A stretch of 64,000 bases of DNA from Sediminibacterium sp. C3 (GCF_000508085.1 NZ_KI669560.1:1707248-1771247); one strand, 5' to 3'; shown: positions 38,392-47,584, counted from the stretch's first letter. The notes: generated by a model from the letters alone, not told the origin. Program-made: numbers and translations.

Positions 38392-39534
38392 ATGCGATTG
38401 CTGATTCTTTTTACATTTTTTATTAGCAGCCCCATTGCCATGTTTTCCCAAGCATATCGTACCGCTAACCCCAACGCCAGCTTGCAGACGGTTAAATTAT
38501 ACAATAACTTATTCAGGATTTTGCCACAGGGTATTCTTTTCGGGCACCAGGATGACCTTGCATATGGACTTGGTTGGGAATATATACCGGGTAAAAGTTG
38601 TGTGCAGGATGCAATTGGAGAATACCCCGCTATGTATGGCTGGGAATTGGGTGACCTGGAGTTGGATGCAAGCTATAATCTGGATAGTGTTCCTTTTCAA
38701 AAAATGAAAACATTCATTCAGGAAGGTTATAGTCGCGGTGGAGTTATAACCATTAGTTGGCATGCCAATAATCCAGTTACCGGAAAAAACGCCTGGGATA
38801 TTTCGGGGAATGCTGTATCAGCCATTATTCCCGGTGGTAGCCTGCACGAAAAATACAAAAGCTGGCTAGACAAAATAGCCAGCTTCCTTTTGGATTTAAA
38901 AGCTCCTGGAGGGGACTTTATTCCTGTTATTTTCAGACCTTTTCATGAGCTAACTGGAAACTGGTTCTGGTGGTGTCAGAATGTTTGTACTCCCGAAGAA
39001 TACAAGTCTCTGTGGAAATTTACTTTTGACTATTTAACCAAGATAAAACAGCTTAATCATTTATTGTTTGCTTACAATCCGGAGAAGTTTGAGAATGAAG
39101 CCCAGTTTTTACAATACTATCCCGGGGATGAATATGTTGATATTATGAGTTTTGATTTTTATCAATATGGAGACCCCTCGAATAACAACGATTTTGAAAC
39201 TACACTTGATAAGCGATTATCTATTCTAACCAAGATATCTAAAGAGAGAAAAAAGCTTCCGGCGCTGGCAGAAACAGGATTTATGAATATCCCTTATCCT
39301 GAATGGTTTACTAAAAAACTCATGAAGGGAATAGGGAATCATGCTATTTCTTATGTACATCTCTGGAGAGACGGAGGCCTAGTGAATGGATCCGGTCAAT
39401 ATCGCTTTGCACCTTCTCAGGATCATTTTATTCCAGTAGGCCGGGACCCTTCTTTTATGGATTTTTACAAGTTGTATATTTCAGATAAATTCATTTTTGG
39501 TAATAAAGTACAGCAATTAAATTTATACAAATGA
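38392..39534 (+). CDS. Glycoside hydrolase family 26 protein (beta-mannanase-like), secreted
   Basis: The 380-residue protein has a signal peptide (cut near MFSQ) and a GH26 TIM barrel. The acid/base Glu is in FRPFHELTGNWFWW and the nucleophile Glu in ALAETGF. Early family blocks GILFGHQDDLAYG and GVITISWHANNP are also present. It should cleave beta-1,4-mannan or a related beta-glycan outside the cell. No SusC/SusD pair or other polysaccharide-utilisation genes are beside it. The start is ATG 38392; a TTG six codons upstream is rejected. The next gene overlaps by 4 nt. Confidence 0.93.
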   Translation: MRLLILFTFFISSPIAMFSQAYRTANPNASLQTVKLYNNLFRILPQGILFGHQDDLAYGLGWEYIPGKSCVQDAIGEYPAMYGWELGDLELDASYNLDSVPFQKMKTFIQEGYSRGGVITISWHANNPVTGKNAWDISGNAVSAIIPGGSLHEKYKSWLDKIASFLLDLKAPGGDFIPVIFRPFHELTGNWFWWCQNVCTPEEYKSLWKFTFDYLTKIKQLNHLLFAYNPEKFENEAQFLQYYPGDEYVDIMSFDFYQYGDPSNNNDFETTLDKRLSILTKISKERKKLPALAETGFMNIPYPEWFTKKLMKGIGNHAISYVHLWRDGGLVNGSGQYRFAPSQDHFIPVGRDPSFMDFYKLYISDKFIFGNKVQQLNLYK

Positions 39535-39980
39535 AGCCCTTTTTATTCTTGATAGCCTCATTTTTTTCGTTGGGTGTTCTCGCTCAATCTTCTGCATATG
39601 ATGAAAAGCTTGCCCAAAAACTGGGTGCAGACGAATATGGAATGAAACAGTATATATTCGTTATACTCAAAACAGGAACCAATACCTCTCAGGATAAAAA
39701 ATTTATAGACAGCTGTTTTGCCGGGCATATGAGTAATATGGATGTGATGGTTAAAGCAGACAAATTAGTGGTAGCAGGGCCAATGGGTAAAAATGATAAA
39801 TCTTTTCGGGGAATTTTTATTCTGAATGTTGCAACAAAGGAAGAAGCAGAAAAGCTATTGAAAACAGATCCTGCTGTAAATTCCGGATTATTGCAGGCTG
39901 AGTATTTCCCCTGGTATGGATCGGCAGCATTAGCCACTTATTTGCCCAATGTTGAAAAAATCACGAAGAAAAATTTTTAA
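39531..39980 (+). CDS. Secreted YciI-like protein
   Basis: This 149-residue protein with a signal peptide (cut near LGVLAQ) is followed by a YciI/dimeric alpha-beta barrel pattern: YIFVILKTG, a helix (FAGHMSNMDVMVKADKLVVAGPMG) and GIFILNVATKEEAEKLLKTDPAV. YciI-like proteins are small dimers of uncertain function; the exported form with a longer N-terminus is unusual. It overlaps the GH26 stop by 4 nt and is followed 1 nt later by the DUF1569 gene. Confidence 0.8.
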   Translation: MKPFLFLIASFFSLGVLAQSSAYDEKLAQKLGADEYGMKQYIFVILKTGTNTSQDKKFIDSCFAGHMSNMDVMVKADKLVVAGPMGKNDKSFRGIFILNVATKEEAEKLLKTDPAVNSGLLQAEYFPWYGSAALATYLPNVEKITKKNF

Positions 39981-39981
39981 C

Positions 39982-40446
39982 ATGAAGCGATTGATGCAAT
40001 TGGTAATTGAACTGGAAACCTTTATACCAGCGGCAGAAAAATTAAATCCAGCTGTTTCTGCTGTAAATGTGGGATGGCATATCGATCATTGTTTGCTGGT
40101 CATCAATCAGATTGTGAAAGCGATGGAGATGTCTGATACAACTGAATACGAATATCAGTTTAATTTGAAGCGCTGGATTGCATTCACATTCAATAAATTT
40201 CCAAGAGGGGTAGCTAAAGCGCCCAGGCAAGTCAGACCTGTTGAAGCATTTGATGTTGATAAAGTTGCTGCAACCATTGAACAAACAAAAAACAGTCTGG
40301 CCATTATTACTACATTGCAGCCCAATCAGTTTTTTGTGCATCCTTTCTTTGGAAAACTCAATCAGAAAGCAGCACTAAAAATGCTAAAGATACATACGGC
40401 ACATCATCTGGCCATTATAAAAGATATATTAAAACAGAAAAAATGA
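39982..40446 (+). CDS. DUF1569/DinB-like four-helix protein
   Basis: The 154-residue helical protein starts MKRLMQLVIELETFIPAAEK. Metal-site-type histidines lie in NVGWHIDHCLLVIN and KIHTAHHLAIIKDI, as in the DinB/DUF1569 superfamily. It is likely a metal-binding enzyme of unknown substrate. The start is ATG 39982; an in-frame TTG 11 codons upstream overlaps the previous gene. The stop overlaps the alcohol dehydrogenase start by 4 nt. Confidence 0.8.
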   Translation: MKRLMQLVIELETFIPAAEKLNPAVSAVNVGWHIDHCLLVINQIVKAMEMSDTTEYEYQFNLKRWIAFTFNKFPRGVAKAPRQVRPVEAFDVDKVAATIEQTKNSLAIITTLQPNQFFVHPFFGKLNQKAALKMLKIHTAHHLAIIKDILKQKK

Positions 40447-41486
40447 TACAAGCAAAAGGATATGGTGCAACCAGCAAAGACAGTGAAATTGTACCATTGG
40501 AATTTAACAGAAAGCCGTTAAGGGCATCTGATGTATTGATTGATATTTTATACTGTGGTATCTGTCATTCTGATATTCACACAGCAAGAGGAGAATGGGG
40601 AGCCGCTATTTATCCGGTAGTTCCTGGCCATGAAATTATAGGTAAAGTGATACAGGTGGGGGAATCTGTGACCAAGTTTAAAGTAGGGGATATTGCCGGT
40701 GTTGGGGTATTTGTAGATTCCTGCAGATCCTGTAAACCCTGTAAAACAGGATTGGAACAATACTGCGAGGAAGGTATGGTGCCTACTTACAATGGTTATT
40801 ACCGTGATAAGCAAACACCTACCTACGGCGGATATTCCAATTGCTATGTAATTGACGAGAAATATACTTTGCATATTCCTCAGACAGAAAATTTAGCAGG
40901 GGTAGCTCCATTATTATGTGCAGGAATTACAACCTACTCCCCATTAAAATTTGCAGGAGTAGGGAAAGGACATAAAGTGGCAGTACTTGGTTTGGGAGGA
41001 TTGGGACATATGGCTGTTAAATTCGCGGCTTCATTTGGAGCAGAAGTTACCATGTTAAGTACTTCCCCATCTAAAGAAACAGATGCCAAAAAGTTAGGGG
41101 CACATCATTTTGCTCTGTCAACAGATCCGGCGCAGATGAAAGCCCTGAAAGGGAAATTCGACTTTATTATGAATACTGTAGCGGCCAAGCATGACATGAA
41201 TAAATTTCTGGATCTGCTTACATTAGACGGTAAAATGCTGATTGTTGGTATACCGCCAGAAGAATCAGCTTACAGTGCGGCTAAATTAATTTCCAAGCGA
41301 AGAAGCATCATTGGATCCATGATTGGGGGGATTGCAGAAACTCAGGAAATGCTGGACTATTGTGCAGCCCATAATATTTATTCTGATATTGAGTTGATTC
41401 CGGTACAGGACATTAACAAAGCGTATGAGCGTGTTATTAAATCCGATGTGAAGTACCGGTTTGTATTGGATATGAAAACTCTTTAA
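40443..41486 (+). CDS. Zinc-dependent NAD(P) alcohol dehydrogenase (YahK/CAD type)
   Basis: The 347-residue medium-chain dehydrogenase has catalytic zinc ligands in CGICHSDIHTARGEWG and PGHEIIGKV. The structural zinc site is DSCRSCKPCKTGLEQYC, and the Rossmann stretch is VLGLGGLGHMAVKFA. The sequence is closest in pattern to broad-range aldehyde reductases such as YahK, which use NADPH. It is the last gene of a coupled forward set (GH26, YciI-like, DUF1569, ADH). The stop interlocks by 4 nt with the convergent ridA-like gene. Confidence 0.93.
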   Translation: MIQAKGYGATSKDSEIVPLEFNRKPLRASDVLIDILYCGICHSDIHTARGEWGAAIYPVVPGHEIIGKVIQVGESVTKFKVGDIAGVGVFVDSCRSCKPCKTGLEQYCEEGMVPTYNGYYRDKQTPTYGGYSNCYVIDEKYTLHIPQTENLAGVAPLLCAGITTYSPLKFAGVGKGHKVAVLGLGGLGHMAVKFAASFGAEVTMLSTSPSKETDAKKLGAHHFALSTDPAQMKALKGKFDFIMNTVAAKHDMNKFLDLLTLDGKMLIVGIPPEESAYSAAKLISKRRSIIGSMIGGIAETQEMLDYCAAHNIYSDIELIPVQDINKAYERVIKSDVKYRFVLDMKTL

Positions 41487-41998
41487 TCGGTTACTTCTAC
41501 AATCAATTCTACTTCAACAGCCATATTAAAGGGAAGGGTGTTGGTTCCTATTGCGGAACGGGCATGCTTCCCTTTTTCACCTAAGGCTAATACCATTAAG
41601 TCGGAAAATCCATTCATTACTTTAGGTTGGTCATAAAAGTCTGAAGCACTGTTAACCAAACCCAGTACTTTTACAATTCTTTTAATTTTACCTAGTTCGC
41701 CTAATTCTTTTTTTAGTACAGCCAGCTGATTGATAGCCGTTAATCTGGCAGCGGCATATCCTTGTTCAATACTAAGGTCTGAACCCAGTTTGCCCGTGAT
41801 GTATTTTCCCTGCGTATCGGAAGGGCCTTTGCCCGAGAGAAAAATCAGATTTCCTATTCTTACCGCATTTACATAGTTGGCTACCGGAGAGGAGACAGTT
41901 GGCAATACAATACCCGCTGCTGTTAGTTTTTCTTCTGGTGATTGTGCAACTAATTGCAAGCAGCTAAAAACTACAATCAGGCTGAATAGGGTTTTCAT
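41483..41998 (-). CDS. RidA family protein with signal peptide
   Basis: This 171-residue protein carries an N-terminal signal (FSLIVVFSCLQLVAQ) before a RidA/YjgF domain (LSGKGPSDTQGKYITGKLG, AARLTAINQLAVLKKELGEL, AIGTNTLPFNMAVEVELIVE). Cytosolic RidA deaminates reactive enamines; an exported form must do something else, or acts in the periplasm. The trailing Arg and Glu of the active site (GKHARSAIGTNTLP) are kept. It lies 1 nt after the DUF167 gene on the same strand. Confidence 0.88.
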   Translation of the reverse strand: MKTLFSLIVVFSCLQLVAQSPEEKLTAAGIVLPTVSSPVANYVNAVRIGNLIFLSGKGPSDTQGKYITGKLGSDLSIEQGYAAARLTAINQLAVLKKELGELGKIKRIVKVLGLVNSASDFYDQPKVMNGFSDLMVLALGEKGKHARSAIGTNTLPFNMAVEVELIVEVTD

Positions 41999-41999
41999 T

Positions 42000-42293
42000 T
42001 TAAATTGGTTTTTGAATAAAGGAAGGGATATGTCTGGGTTGATGAATTTTTATTTTCTTACTGGGAATAAATTCTCCGGAAATGAGTTCTACGGACTGTT
42101 TCGGAACTTTAAACAGCTCAGCAAGATACCCAATTAAAAAAGCTGTGGCTTTTCCTTTTTCCGGTTGGGTTGCAATGGCAATTTTTAATTGACTTCCTTT
42201 AATTTTTCCTACTTGATTTATTTTGGCGCCCGCTGTTACCAATACGTTCAGAATTAAATCTTCTCCCTGCCAGGTGTAAAATAATTCATTCAT
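42000..42293 (-). CDS. DUF167 (YggU) family protein
   Basis: The 97-residue cytosolic protein has the DUF167 pattern LNVLVTAGAKINQVGKI, IAIATQPEKGKATAFLIGYLAELFKVPKQSVELISG. Function is unknown; the fold is a small alpha/beta domain. It is situated between the TlpA-DUF1684 fusion gene (24 nt upstream) and the RidA-like gene. Confidence 0.88.
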   Translation of the reverse strand: MNELFYTWQGEDLILNVLVTAGAKINQVGKIKGSQLKIAIATQPEKGKATAFLIGYLAELFKVPKQSVELISGEFIPSKKIKIHQPRHIPSFIQKPI

Positions 42294-42317
42294 TGAGTTG
42301 AAATTATACCATTAATG

Positions 42318-44369
42318 TTAATGGTGTTCATACATTTTCTCACCTGCTGTAACAGCAAAGGGTAGCATATTCTGTGGCGGAGGAATGGGACAGGTAGCAA
42401 AAGGAGTGAAGACACAGGGTGGATTATAGGCCATATTAAAGTCTATGTGAAAATCATCTTTTTCTGTTTCTGACTTTGGGATATATAAAAATCTGCCTGC
42501 AGCATAAGTACTATTTCCCGAAGTTTGATCTCCCATAACTACCAGCAAATAATCGCCTTCTGATATTGCATCCAGTGTGTAAAAACCTCCCTTGTAGGCA
42601 AACCTTATTTTTCCCGCCAGCTCAGTTGGATTTTCCTGTCCTAAAGCATTTTTTATAATGATATTCTGTTTAAAAGCCGGTTTTATGAACTGTGCTTTTA
42701 TTCTCCAGGAACTGTCGGTTGGAAAATAATTGATTCCTTTAAAATGCGTCAGGTTGCTTGATTGCAGGTCTCTTAACCGAATTCCAATTTTATCACTTCT
42801 CTTGATGATATTGAATTGAAGTGAACCGCTGGAAACCATTACTATTTCTTCCGGTTTACTGAATATCAGGGTTTTCTTTGTTATCTTTTTTCCGTTGATG
42901 GTGTAGTTGGTATTTGTATTGGGTACCAGCCAAACTGAATCTCCGTTTCTTAAAAAGTAACCTGCCTGTGTGCTGATTTTGGATGTTGGAAACACTATGG
43001 TGTTCTTATTGCCTGCACCTACGGTGTTCTTTCCTTCCTCTAGCCAGAACAATCCTTCCAGGTTTAACCATCCATCTGTGGCTTTTAGTGCCCTTACTCT
43101 TGCTCTTTTCCAGTCTTCTATGTTGTCTGAATGCGTTTTTTGTAAAAGTGCGTCCACATGATGATTAAAGCTGTCTTTGAACTGTTGATAATATACTCCT
43201 GTTGCCGGACCCGAAAATCCTGCATGAATATTTTGAATTGTTCTGTCAGATCGTATGAAAAGGGTAGTTGGAAATCCTGTGAAGTTGCTGAGAAAGGGGA
43301 AAGTCTTTAAAACAGAGTTGCCATTGGATTCTCCGCCGAATACCTGCTCGTATTCAATGCCAAATTTTTCTTTGAACCGGGTCATTGTTTTTTGAGCATA
43401 GTTAAAGTTGTTCACCACTTCAAACTGGGCAGTGATGATTTCAATTCCTCTTTGTTTGTTATTCTTGTACCAGTCCGATAAAAAAATAGCTTCGTCTGCG
43501 CAATTGGGGCACCAGGTACCACCAATTGTAAGGATAACCGGTTTATTGAAATAGGCTGAATCCTCTAAACTGATTTTTTTACCCTTTGCATTCATTAAAC
43601 TGAATTGAATGGGGGCAGTAAAATCTTTCAGTCTGGTTAGGGTAGAAGGATCTGGAAGACGGGCGAATTCATTTTTATAAGCCCTGATCAGTTGAACGGT
43701 TTTTAGACCTTGTTGAACACCTTTGATGGAACCATCTGGTTCCCGACTGCCAGTGAACATCAGGGGCGAATATCCAATGAAAAGGGAAAACTTAAATTGA
43801 TTTCCCTGTACCCGTCCAAAAGAGTAACGACTATCTCCGCTAGGTCTTATAAAAGTAACACCGCCTGTGTTTTTCTCCTGAGTAAATAAACCGATGGCTT
43901 TTACCTGTTTGCCTGAATCATTGGTGAACACAACCTCATATTTGCCACTCATATTGGCTGGTGCCTCATTGTTGTTCCAGTAAAATCTTTCAGTATTGTT
44001 GGGTTCTGCATATATGGGAAACGCATCCTCTCCGGATTGTCTTCTCCAGTTACCATGCCAGCGTTTCTCCTTTGTAATACCCAATACCATTATGCGGTCG
44101 AATTGATTGATCCAGACCTGAATGCTATCTTTTACTTTTACCAGCTTTCCCCCAAAATAAGATTCTTTACCATTTATGAAATAAACAGAAAGTTCGCTGG
44201 TACTGTCCTCCTGAACAGAGAAATTAAAGGGAATTTCTTCCCCATTGTATAAGGGAAATGCCCCCCGCCATATTCCTTTTAATTCCGGTTGTGACTGACC
44301 CTTTACTGACTGGAAAGCAAATACCATCATCATCATCCAGATCCAACTTAGATATATCTTATTCCTCAT
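42318..44369 (-). CDS. Secreted TlpA-like thioredoxin fused to DUF1684 domain
   Basis: The 683-residue protein has a signal peptide (cut near VKGQS) and three parts. Residues 30-245 are a beta-rich region of unknown type. Residues 250-410 are a TlpA-like redoxin with CxxC (GGTWCPNCADEAIF, Cys287 and Cys290). Residues 416-683 are a DUF1684 domain (RARVRALKATDGWLNLEGLF and YNPPCVFTPFATCPIPPPQN). The start is ATG 44369, as the in-frame TTG four codons upstream is weak. No frameshift is involved: one frame spans all. The combination suggests a periplasmic redox enzyme acting on the DUF1684 module or its ligand. Confidence 0.85.
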   Translation of the reverse strand: MRNKIYLSWIWMMMMVFAFQSVKGQSQPELKGIWRGAFPLYNGEEIPFNFSVQEDSTSELSVYFINGKESYFGGKLVKVKDSIQVWINQFDRIMVLGITKEKRWHGNWRRQSGEDAFPIYAEPNNTERFYWNNNEAPANMSGKYEVVFTNDSGKQVKAIGLFTQEKNTGGVTFIRPSGDSRYSFGRVQGNQFKFSLFIGYSPLMFTGSREPDGSIKGVQQGLKTVQLIRAYKNEFARLPDPSTLTRLKDFTAPIQFSLMNAKGKKISLEDSAYFNKPVILTIGGTWCPNCADEAIFLSDWYKNNKQRGIEIITAQFEVVNNFNYAQKTMTRFKEKFGIEYEQVFGGESNGNSVLKTFPFLSNFTGFPTTLFIRSDRTIQNIHAGFSGPATGVYYQQFKDSFNHHVDALLQKTHSDNIEDWKRARVRALKATDGWLNLEGLFWLEEGKNTVGAGNKNTIVFPTSKISTQAGYFLRNGDSVWLVPNTNTNYTINGKKITKKTLIFSKPEEIVMVSSGSLQFNIIKRSDKIGIRLRDLQSSNLTHFKGINYFPTDSSWRIKAQFIKPAFKQNIIIKNALGQENPTELAGKIRFAYKGGFYTLDAISEGDYLLVVMGDQTSGNSTYAAGRFLYIPKSETEKDDFHIDFNMAYNPPCVFTPFATCPIPPPQNMLPFAVTAGEKMYEHH

Positions 44370-44481
44370 ATTCGTTTTCAAATTTGAAATCCTTTTAAAA
44401 GGTTATTCTTACAACTTTCATGCTATAAATGTTTGATTCGCATTTTGTCTTTAATTTGAATGCAAAACAAATTTACCCAAT

Positions 44482-44814
44482 ATGGTTAAGACTATCACTT
44501 TGTTGTTGTTGTCTAATGTATTTATGACTTATGCCTGGTATGGACACCTGAAAGATCAGCAAGTGCCTTTGTGGAAAGCGATAGTCGTTAGCTGGTTTAT
44601 TGCTTTTTTTGAATATTGTCTGATGGTCCCTGCCAATAGAATTGGCTATAATAGCGGGATGAACGGTTTTCAGCTGAAAATTACACAGGAAGTCATAACG
44701 CTGGTTGTATTTACTGTTTTTGCCGTTTTGTATCTGAAAGAACCTTTTCAAAGTAAATACCTGATTAGCTTTCTGTTTATACTGGGAGCGGTTTATTTTG
44801 CATTTAAAAAATAG
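44482..44814 (+). CDS. DMT family protein (DUF486)
   Basis: The 110-residue protein has four predicted helices and the DUF486 pattern: LLLSNVFMTYAWYGHLK, IVVSWFIAFFEYCLMVPANRIG and FQLKITQEVITLVVFTVFAVLYLKE. It is an SMR-sized inner-membrane protein of unknown transport role. It ends 2 nt before the convergent yraN gene. Confidence 0.9.
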   Translation: MVKTITLLLLSNVFMTYAWYGHLKDQQVPLWKAIVVSWFIAFFEYCLMVPANRIGYNSGMNGFQLKITQEVITLVVFTVFAVLYLKEPFQSKYLISFLFILGAVYFAFKK

Positions 44815-44816
44815 GG

Positions 44817-45176
44817 TTATCCATATACGTCCTCAAAATGCCTGATTTCCGTGCAGGTTTCACCTGATATATATACTGACAATACATCATACTGAATTCT
44901 TTTGTACTGGGGATGCAGGAAATGATAGTGGGTAGCGGCTATTCTGATTCTCTTCATTTTTTTCTTCAGAATATTCTCTTCCGGGTAACCAAATTCTAAT
45001 GAAGCCCTGGTTTTTACTTCTATAAAATAAAGTTGCCCGTCTTTCATGGCAATGATATCTATTTCAAGCCTTTTAAAACGCCAGTTTCGCTCTAGCAGTT
45101 TAAAACCCTTATTAATCAGGTATGACGAAGCTAATTCCTCTCCCTGTTTGCCTAAAGCAAGGTTATTCTTTTCCAT
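44817..45176 (-). CDS. YraN family protein (UPF0102)
   Basis: This 119-residue protein has a restriction-endonuclease-like core: GKQGEELASSYLINKGFKLLE, EIDIIAMKDGQLYFIEVKTRAS with the D-E-K catalytic-type residues, and RIRIAATHYH. Family members are predicted nucleases linked to Holliday-junction or DNA repair processes, without firm function. It is divergent from manA with 51 nt between them. Confidence 0.9.
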   Translation of the reverse strand: MEKNNLALGKQGEELASSYLINKGFKLLERNWRFKRLEIDIIAMKDGQLYFIEVKTRASLEFGYPEENILKKKMKRIRIAATHYHFLHPQYKRIQYDVLSVYISGETCTEIRHFEDVYG

Positions 45177-45227
45177 ATATACAAGATATTCAGCGAAATC
45201 ACGTTAATAGGGGTATAAATACTGATT

Positions 45228-46436
45228 ATGGAAAGCAAGGAACGGATTTTTAAACTGAAAGGAGTAGTGCAGCATTATGCATGGGGAGGGAATACTTTTA
45301 TTCCTGAATTGCTGGGTATTGCACCAGATTTTTCAAAGCCCTCTGCGGAGTATTGGATGGGAGCGCATTCCTCTGCTCCTTCGCAGATTTACAGAACCGA
45401 TTCCTGGCAGCAATTGAATGAACTCATCAGTTCCAATCCCTCCGATGCTTTACATCCTGCAGTGGTTGAAAAGTTTGGTGAATTACCGTATTTGTTTAAA
45501 GTACTGGATGTAAAAGATATGCTTTCGATTCAGGTTCATCCAACAAAAGCGAATGCCGAAATTGGATACGATGCAGAAAATGCAGCAGGAATTCCATTGA
45601 ATGCCCCGCACAGGAATTATAAGGATAGGAATCACAAACCTGAAGTAATGGTTGCTTTAAGCGACTTTTGGTTACTACATGGATTTAAAAGCAAACAGGC
45701 ATTGGAAGATACTTTGCAGAACACGCTGGAGTTAACGGTTCTACTGCCATTGTTTAGAAAAGAAGGAATCAAGGGATTATACCAGTTTGTGATGGAAATG
45801 GATCAGGTAGACGTAGATAATCTCCTTACTCCTTTGGTAAAGCGGGCCCTCAGATTTAAAAAAGAAGGTAGTATTACCAAGAGCAGTCCTTGCTGGTGGG
45901 CGGCTAAGTTATATGAAGAGACAGGAATCCCGGAACATATTGACCGAGGCATTTTCAGTATTTTCTTTTTCAATATTGTTCAGGTAAATCCTGGAGAAGC
46001 AGTGTTTCAGAAAGCTGGGGTACCACATGCCTATCTGGAAGGTCAGAATATTGAATTAATGGCCAATAGTGACAATGTTTTAAGGGGAGGTTTAACCCCT
46101 AAACATGTGGATGTTCCGGAGTTAATGAAGCATACACTTTTTGAAGAAGTGGTTCCGCAGGTAATGAAAGGTGTTCCTCTTATGCCCGGAGAGCTAAAAT
46201 ACCCTTGCCCTGTTCCCGATTTTGGGTTGAGTAAAATTTCTTTGAATCAGGGAATGGAATTTCAATCCGAAACCTATTCACTTGAAATTTTTATAGTTAC
46301 AGAAGGTTCAGTGCTGTTAAATCAGCATATGGTGTTGAAGAAAGGAGAGTGTGCTGCTATCTTAGCTGAAACAAAATATTCACTACTGGCTCCGGGTCAA
46401 GCAACTGTTTTCAAAGCTTTTGTTCCAGTGCTTTAG
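45228..46436 (+). CDS. manA: Mannose-6-phosphate isomerase, class I
   Basis: The 402-residue zinc enzyme interconverts mannose 6-phosphate and fructose 6-phosphate. Cupin motifs bearing zinc ligands are visible in LSIQVHPTKANAEIG, the KDRNHKPEVMVALSDFWLLHGF block and KAGVPHAYLEGQNIELMANSDNVLRGGLT. Length is typical. In this window it could connect the secreted GH26 mannanase activity to central metabolism, though the genes are 6 kb apart. Confidence 0.95.
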   Translation: MESKERIFKLKGVVQHYAWGGNTFIPELLGIAPDFSKPSAEYWMGAHSSAPSQIYRTDSWQQLNELISSNPSDALHPAVVEKFGELPYLFKVLDVKDMLSIQVHPTKANAEIGYDAENAAGIPLNAPHRNYKDRNHKPEVMVALSDFWLLHGFKSKQALEDTLQNTLELTVLLPLFRKEGIKGLYQFVMEMDQVDVDNLLTPLVKRALRFKKEGSITKSSPCWWAAKLYEETGIPEHIDRGIFSIFFFNIVQVNPGEAVFQKAGVPHAYLEGQNIELMANSDNVLRGGLTPKHVDVPELMKHTLFEEVVPQVMKGVPLMPGELKYPCPVPDFGLSKISLNQGMEFQSETYSLEIFIVTEGSVLLNQHMVLKKGECAAILAETKYSLLAPGQATVFKAFVPVL

Positions 46437-46488
46437 GGATTATTCACATAATGGGTAAAAATGCCTGTGGTTCTTAATGTAATACGCT

Positions 46489-46496
46489 TATTTTTG
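46489..46496 (+). promoter_or_regulatory. Candidate -7 box for the DUF6580-like gene
   Basis: TATTTTTG matches TAnnTTTG, 17 nt before the ATG. No TTG is found at the right distance, so the call rests on the -7 box only. Confidence 0.4.
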
Positions 46497-46513
46497 CTTT
46501 GAAATTGATAAAG

Positions 46514-47074
46514 ATGAAACTGAACAAACAATTTATATTTTCTCTGGTATTGATGGTTTTGGCTTCTGCTATATACCGTGTATTTCCTAACAGACCCATG
46601 GGCTTTGCACCCCAGATGGCCATTGCTATTTTCGCCGGCTCTTTGTTTGTGAAACATAAAAAACTGGCGTTTTTGATGCCATTATTGTCCATGTTTATTT
46701 CGGACAGCTTGTATCAGTTATTATACATGTATGATTTAACTCCAATTTCCGGATTTTATGCTGGTCAGTGGAAAAATTACCTTTTAATTATTGGTTTAAC
46801 CAGCTTCGGCTTTCTGGTGAATCAAAATAAAATTGTTTCCATTTTAGGTGCTTCGTTGGCAGCCCCAACTGTTTATTTTATTCTTTCCAACGGATTGGTT
46901 TGGTTAGGAGGTGGCGGATGGCACAGACCTAAAACCTTGGATGGTTTGATGATGACCTACGCGGATGGTCTTCCATTTTACCCGAATAGCATTTATTCAA
47001 CCTTATTTTTCAGCACCGTATTTTTTGCGAGCTGGATGTTGATTAAAAAAGCCAACAACGTAAAGTTAGCTTAA
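46514..47074 (+). CDS. DUF6580-like membrane protein, putative transporter component
   Basis: This 186-residue protein has about five helices (FIFSLVLMVLASAIYRVFP, MAIAIFAGSLF, LAFLMPLLSMFISDSLYQLLY, NYLLIIGLTSFGFLV, STLFFSTVFFASWMLIKK) and the conserved NGLVWLGGGGW and TYADGLPFYPNS stretches. The pattern recalls S-components of ECF-type vitamin transporters and the Bacteroidota DUF6580 group. The substrate is unknown. The start is ATG 46514. Confidence 0.75.
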   Translation: MKLNKQFIFSLVLMVLASAIYRVFPNRPMGFAPQMAIAIFAGSLFVKHKKLAFLMPLLSMFISDSLYQLLYMYDLTPISGFYAGQWKNYLLIIGLTSFGFLVNQNKIVSILGASLAAPTVYFILSNGLVWLGGGGWHRPKTLDGLMMTYADGLPFYPNSIYSTLFFSTVFFASWMLIKKANNVKLA

Positions 47075-47090
47075 TGCTGTAATGCTGATT

Positions 47091-47558
47091 TTAACCGTTT
47101 TCTAACTCGTACACTTCGTCTATAAGTAGCTGTTTCCCATCAGCTGCCTGTGTGGCCAATTCGTCGCAGCGGTTATTGTATTTATTATCAGCATGACCTT
47201 TTACCCATACAAATCTTACATGAAATTGAAGGGCAATGGCATGGTATCTTAACCAGAGGTCTTTGTTTTTTTTGCCACCTTTAAATTGAGTACGGATCCA
47301 ATTTTCCAGCCATCCCTTCTGAACACTGTCCACTATGTATTTGCTATCTGTATAAATAGTTACAGGAATTCCTTTTTTGTTAAGAGATTCAAGGGCAACT
47401 ATTACTGCCATTAGTTCCATTCGGTTATTGGTTGTTAACCGATAACCAGCTGAAATTTCTTTTTGCTTATCTCCCCAAATAAGTACGATGCCGTAACCGC
47501 CGGGTCCTGGATTCCCTCTGGCGGCACCATCTGTATAAATCAATAATTGATGCGACAT
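47091..47558 (-). CDS. rnhA: Ribonuclease HI
   Basis: The 155-residue enzyme cuts the RNA strand of RNA-DNA hybrids. The catalytic DEDD residues lie in IYTDGAARGNPGPGGYG, NRMELMAVIVAL, IYTDSKYIVDSVQKGWL and the final NNRCDELATQAA. The basic handle loop (NWIRTQFKGGKKNKDLW) is kept. It lies 26 nt after the carboxylase gene. Confidence 0.96.
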   Translation of the reverse strand: MSHQLLIYTDGAARGNPGPGGYGIVLIWGDKQKEISAGYRLTTNNRMELMAVIVALESLNKKGIPVTIYTDSKYIVDSVQKGWLENWIRTQFKGGKKNKDLWLRYHAIALQFHVRFVWVKGHADNKYNNRCDELATQAADGKQLLIDEVYELENG

Positions 47559-47584
47559 GCCGCGAAATAAATCTTTTTTATTGA

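Noticed and set aside
44376..44389. Palindrome TTTCAAATTTGAAA upstream of the TlpA-DUF1684 gene
   Set aside because: A single AT-rich 14-nt palindrome with no second copy; a chance match is likely in this base composition.
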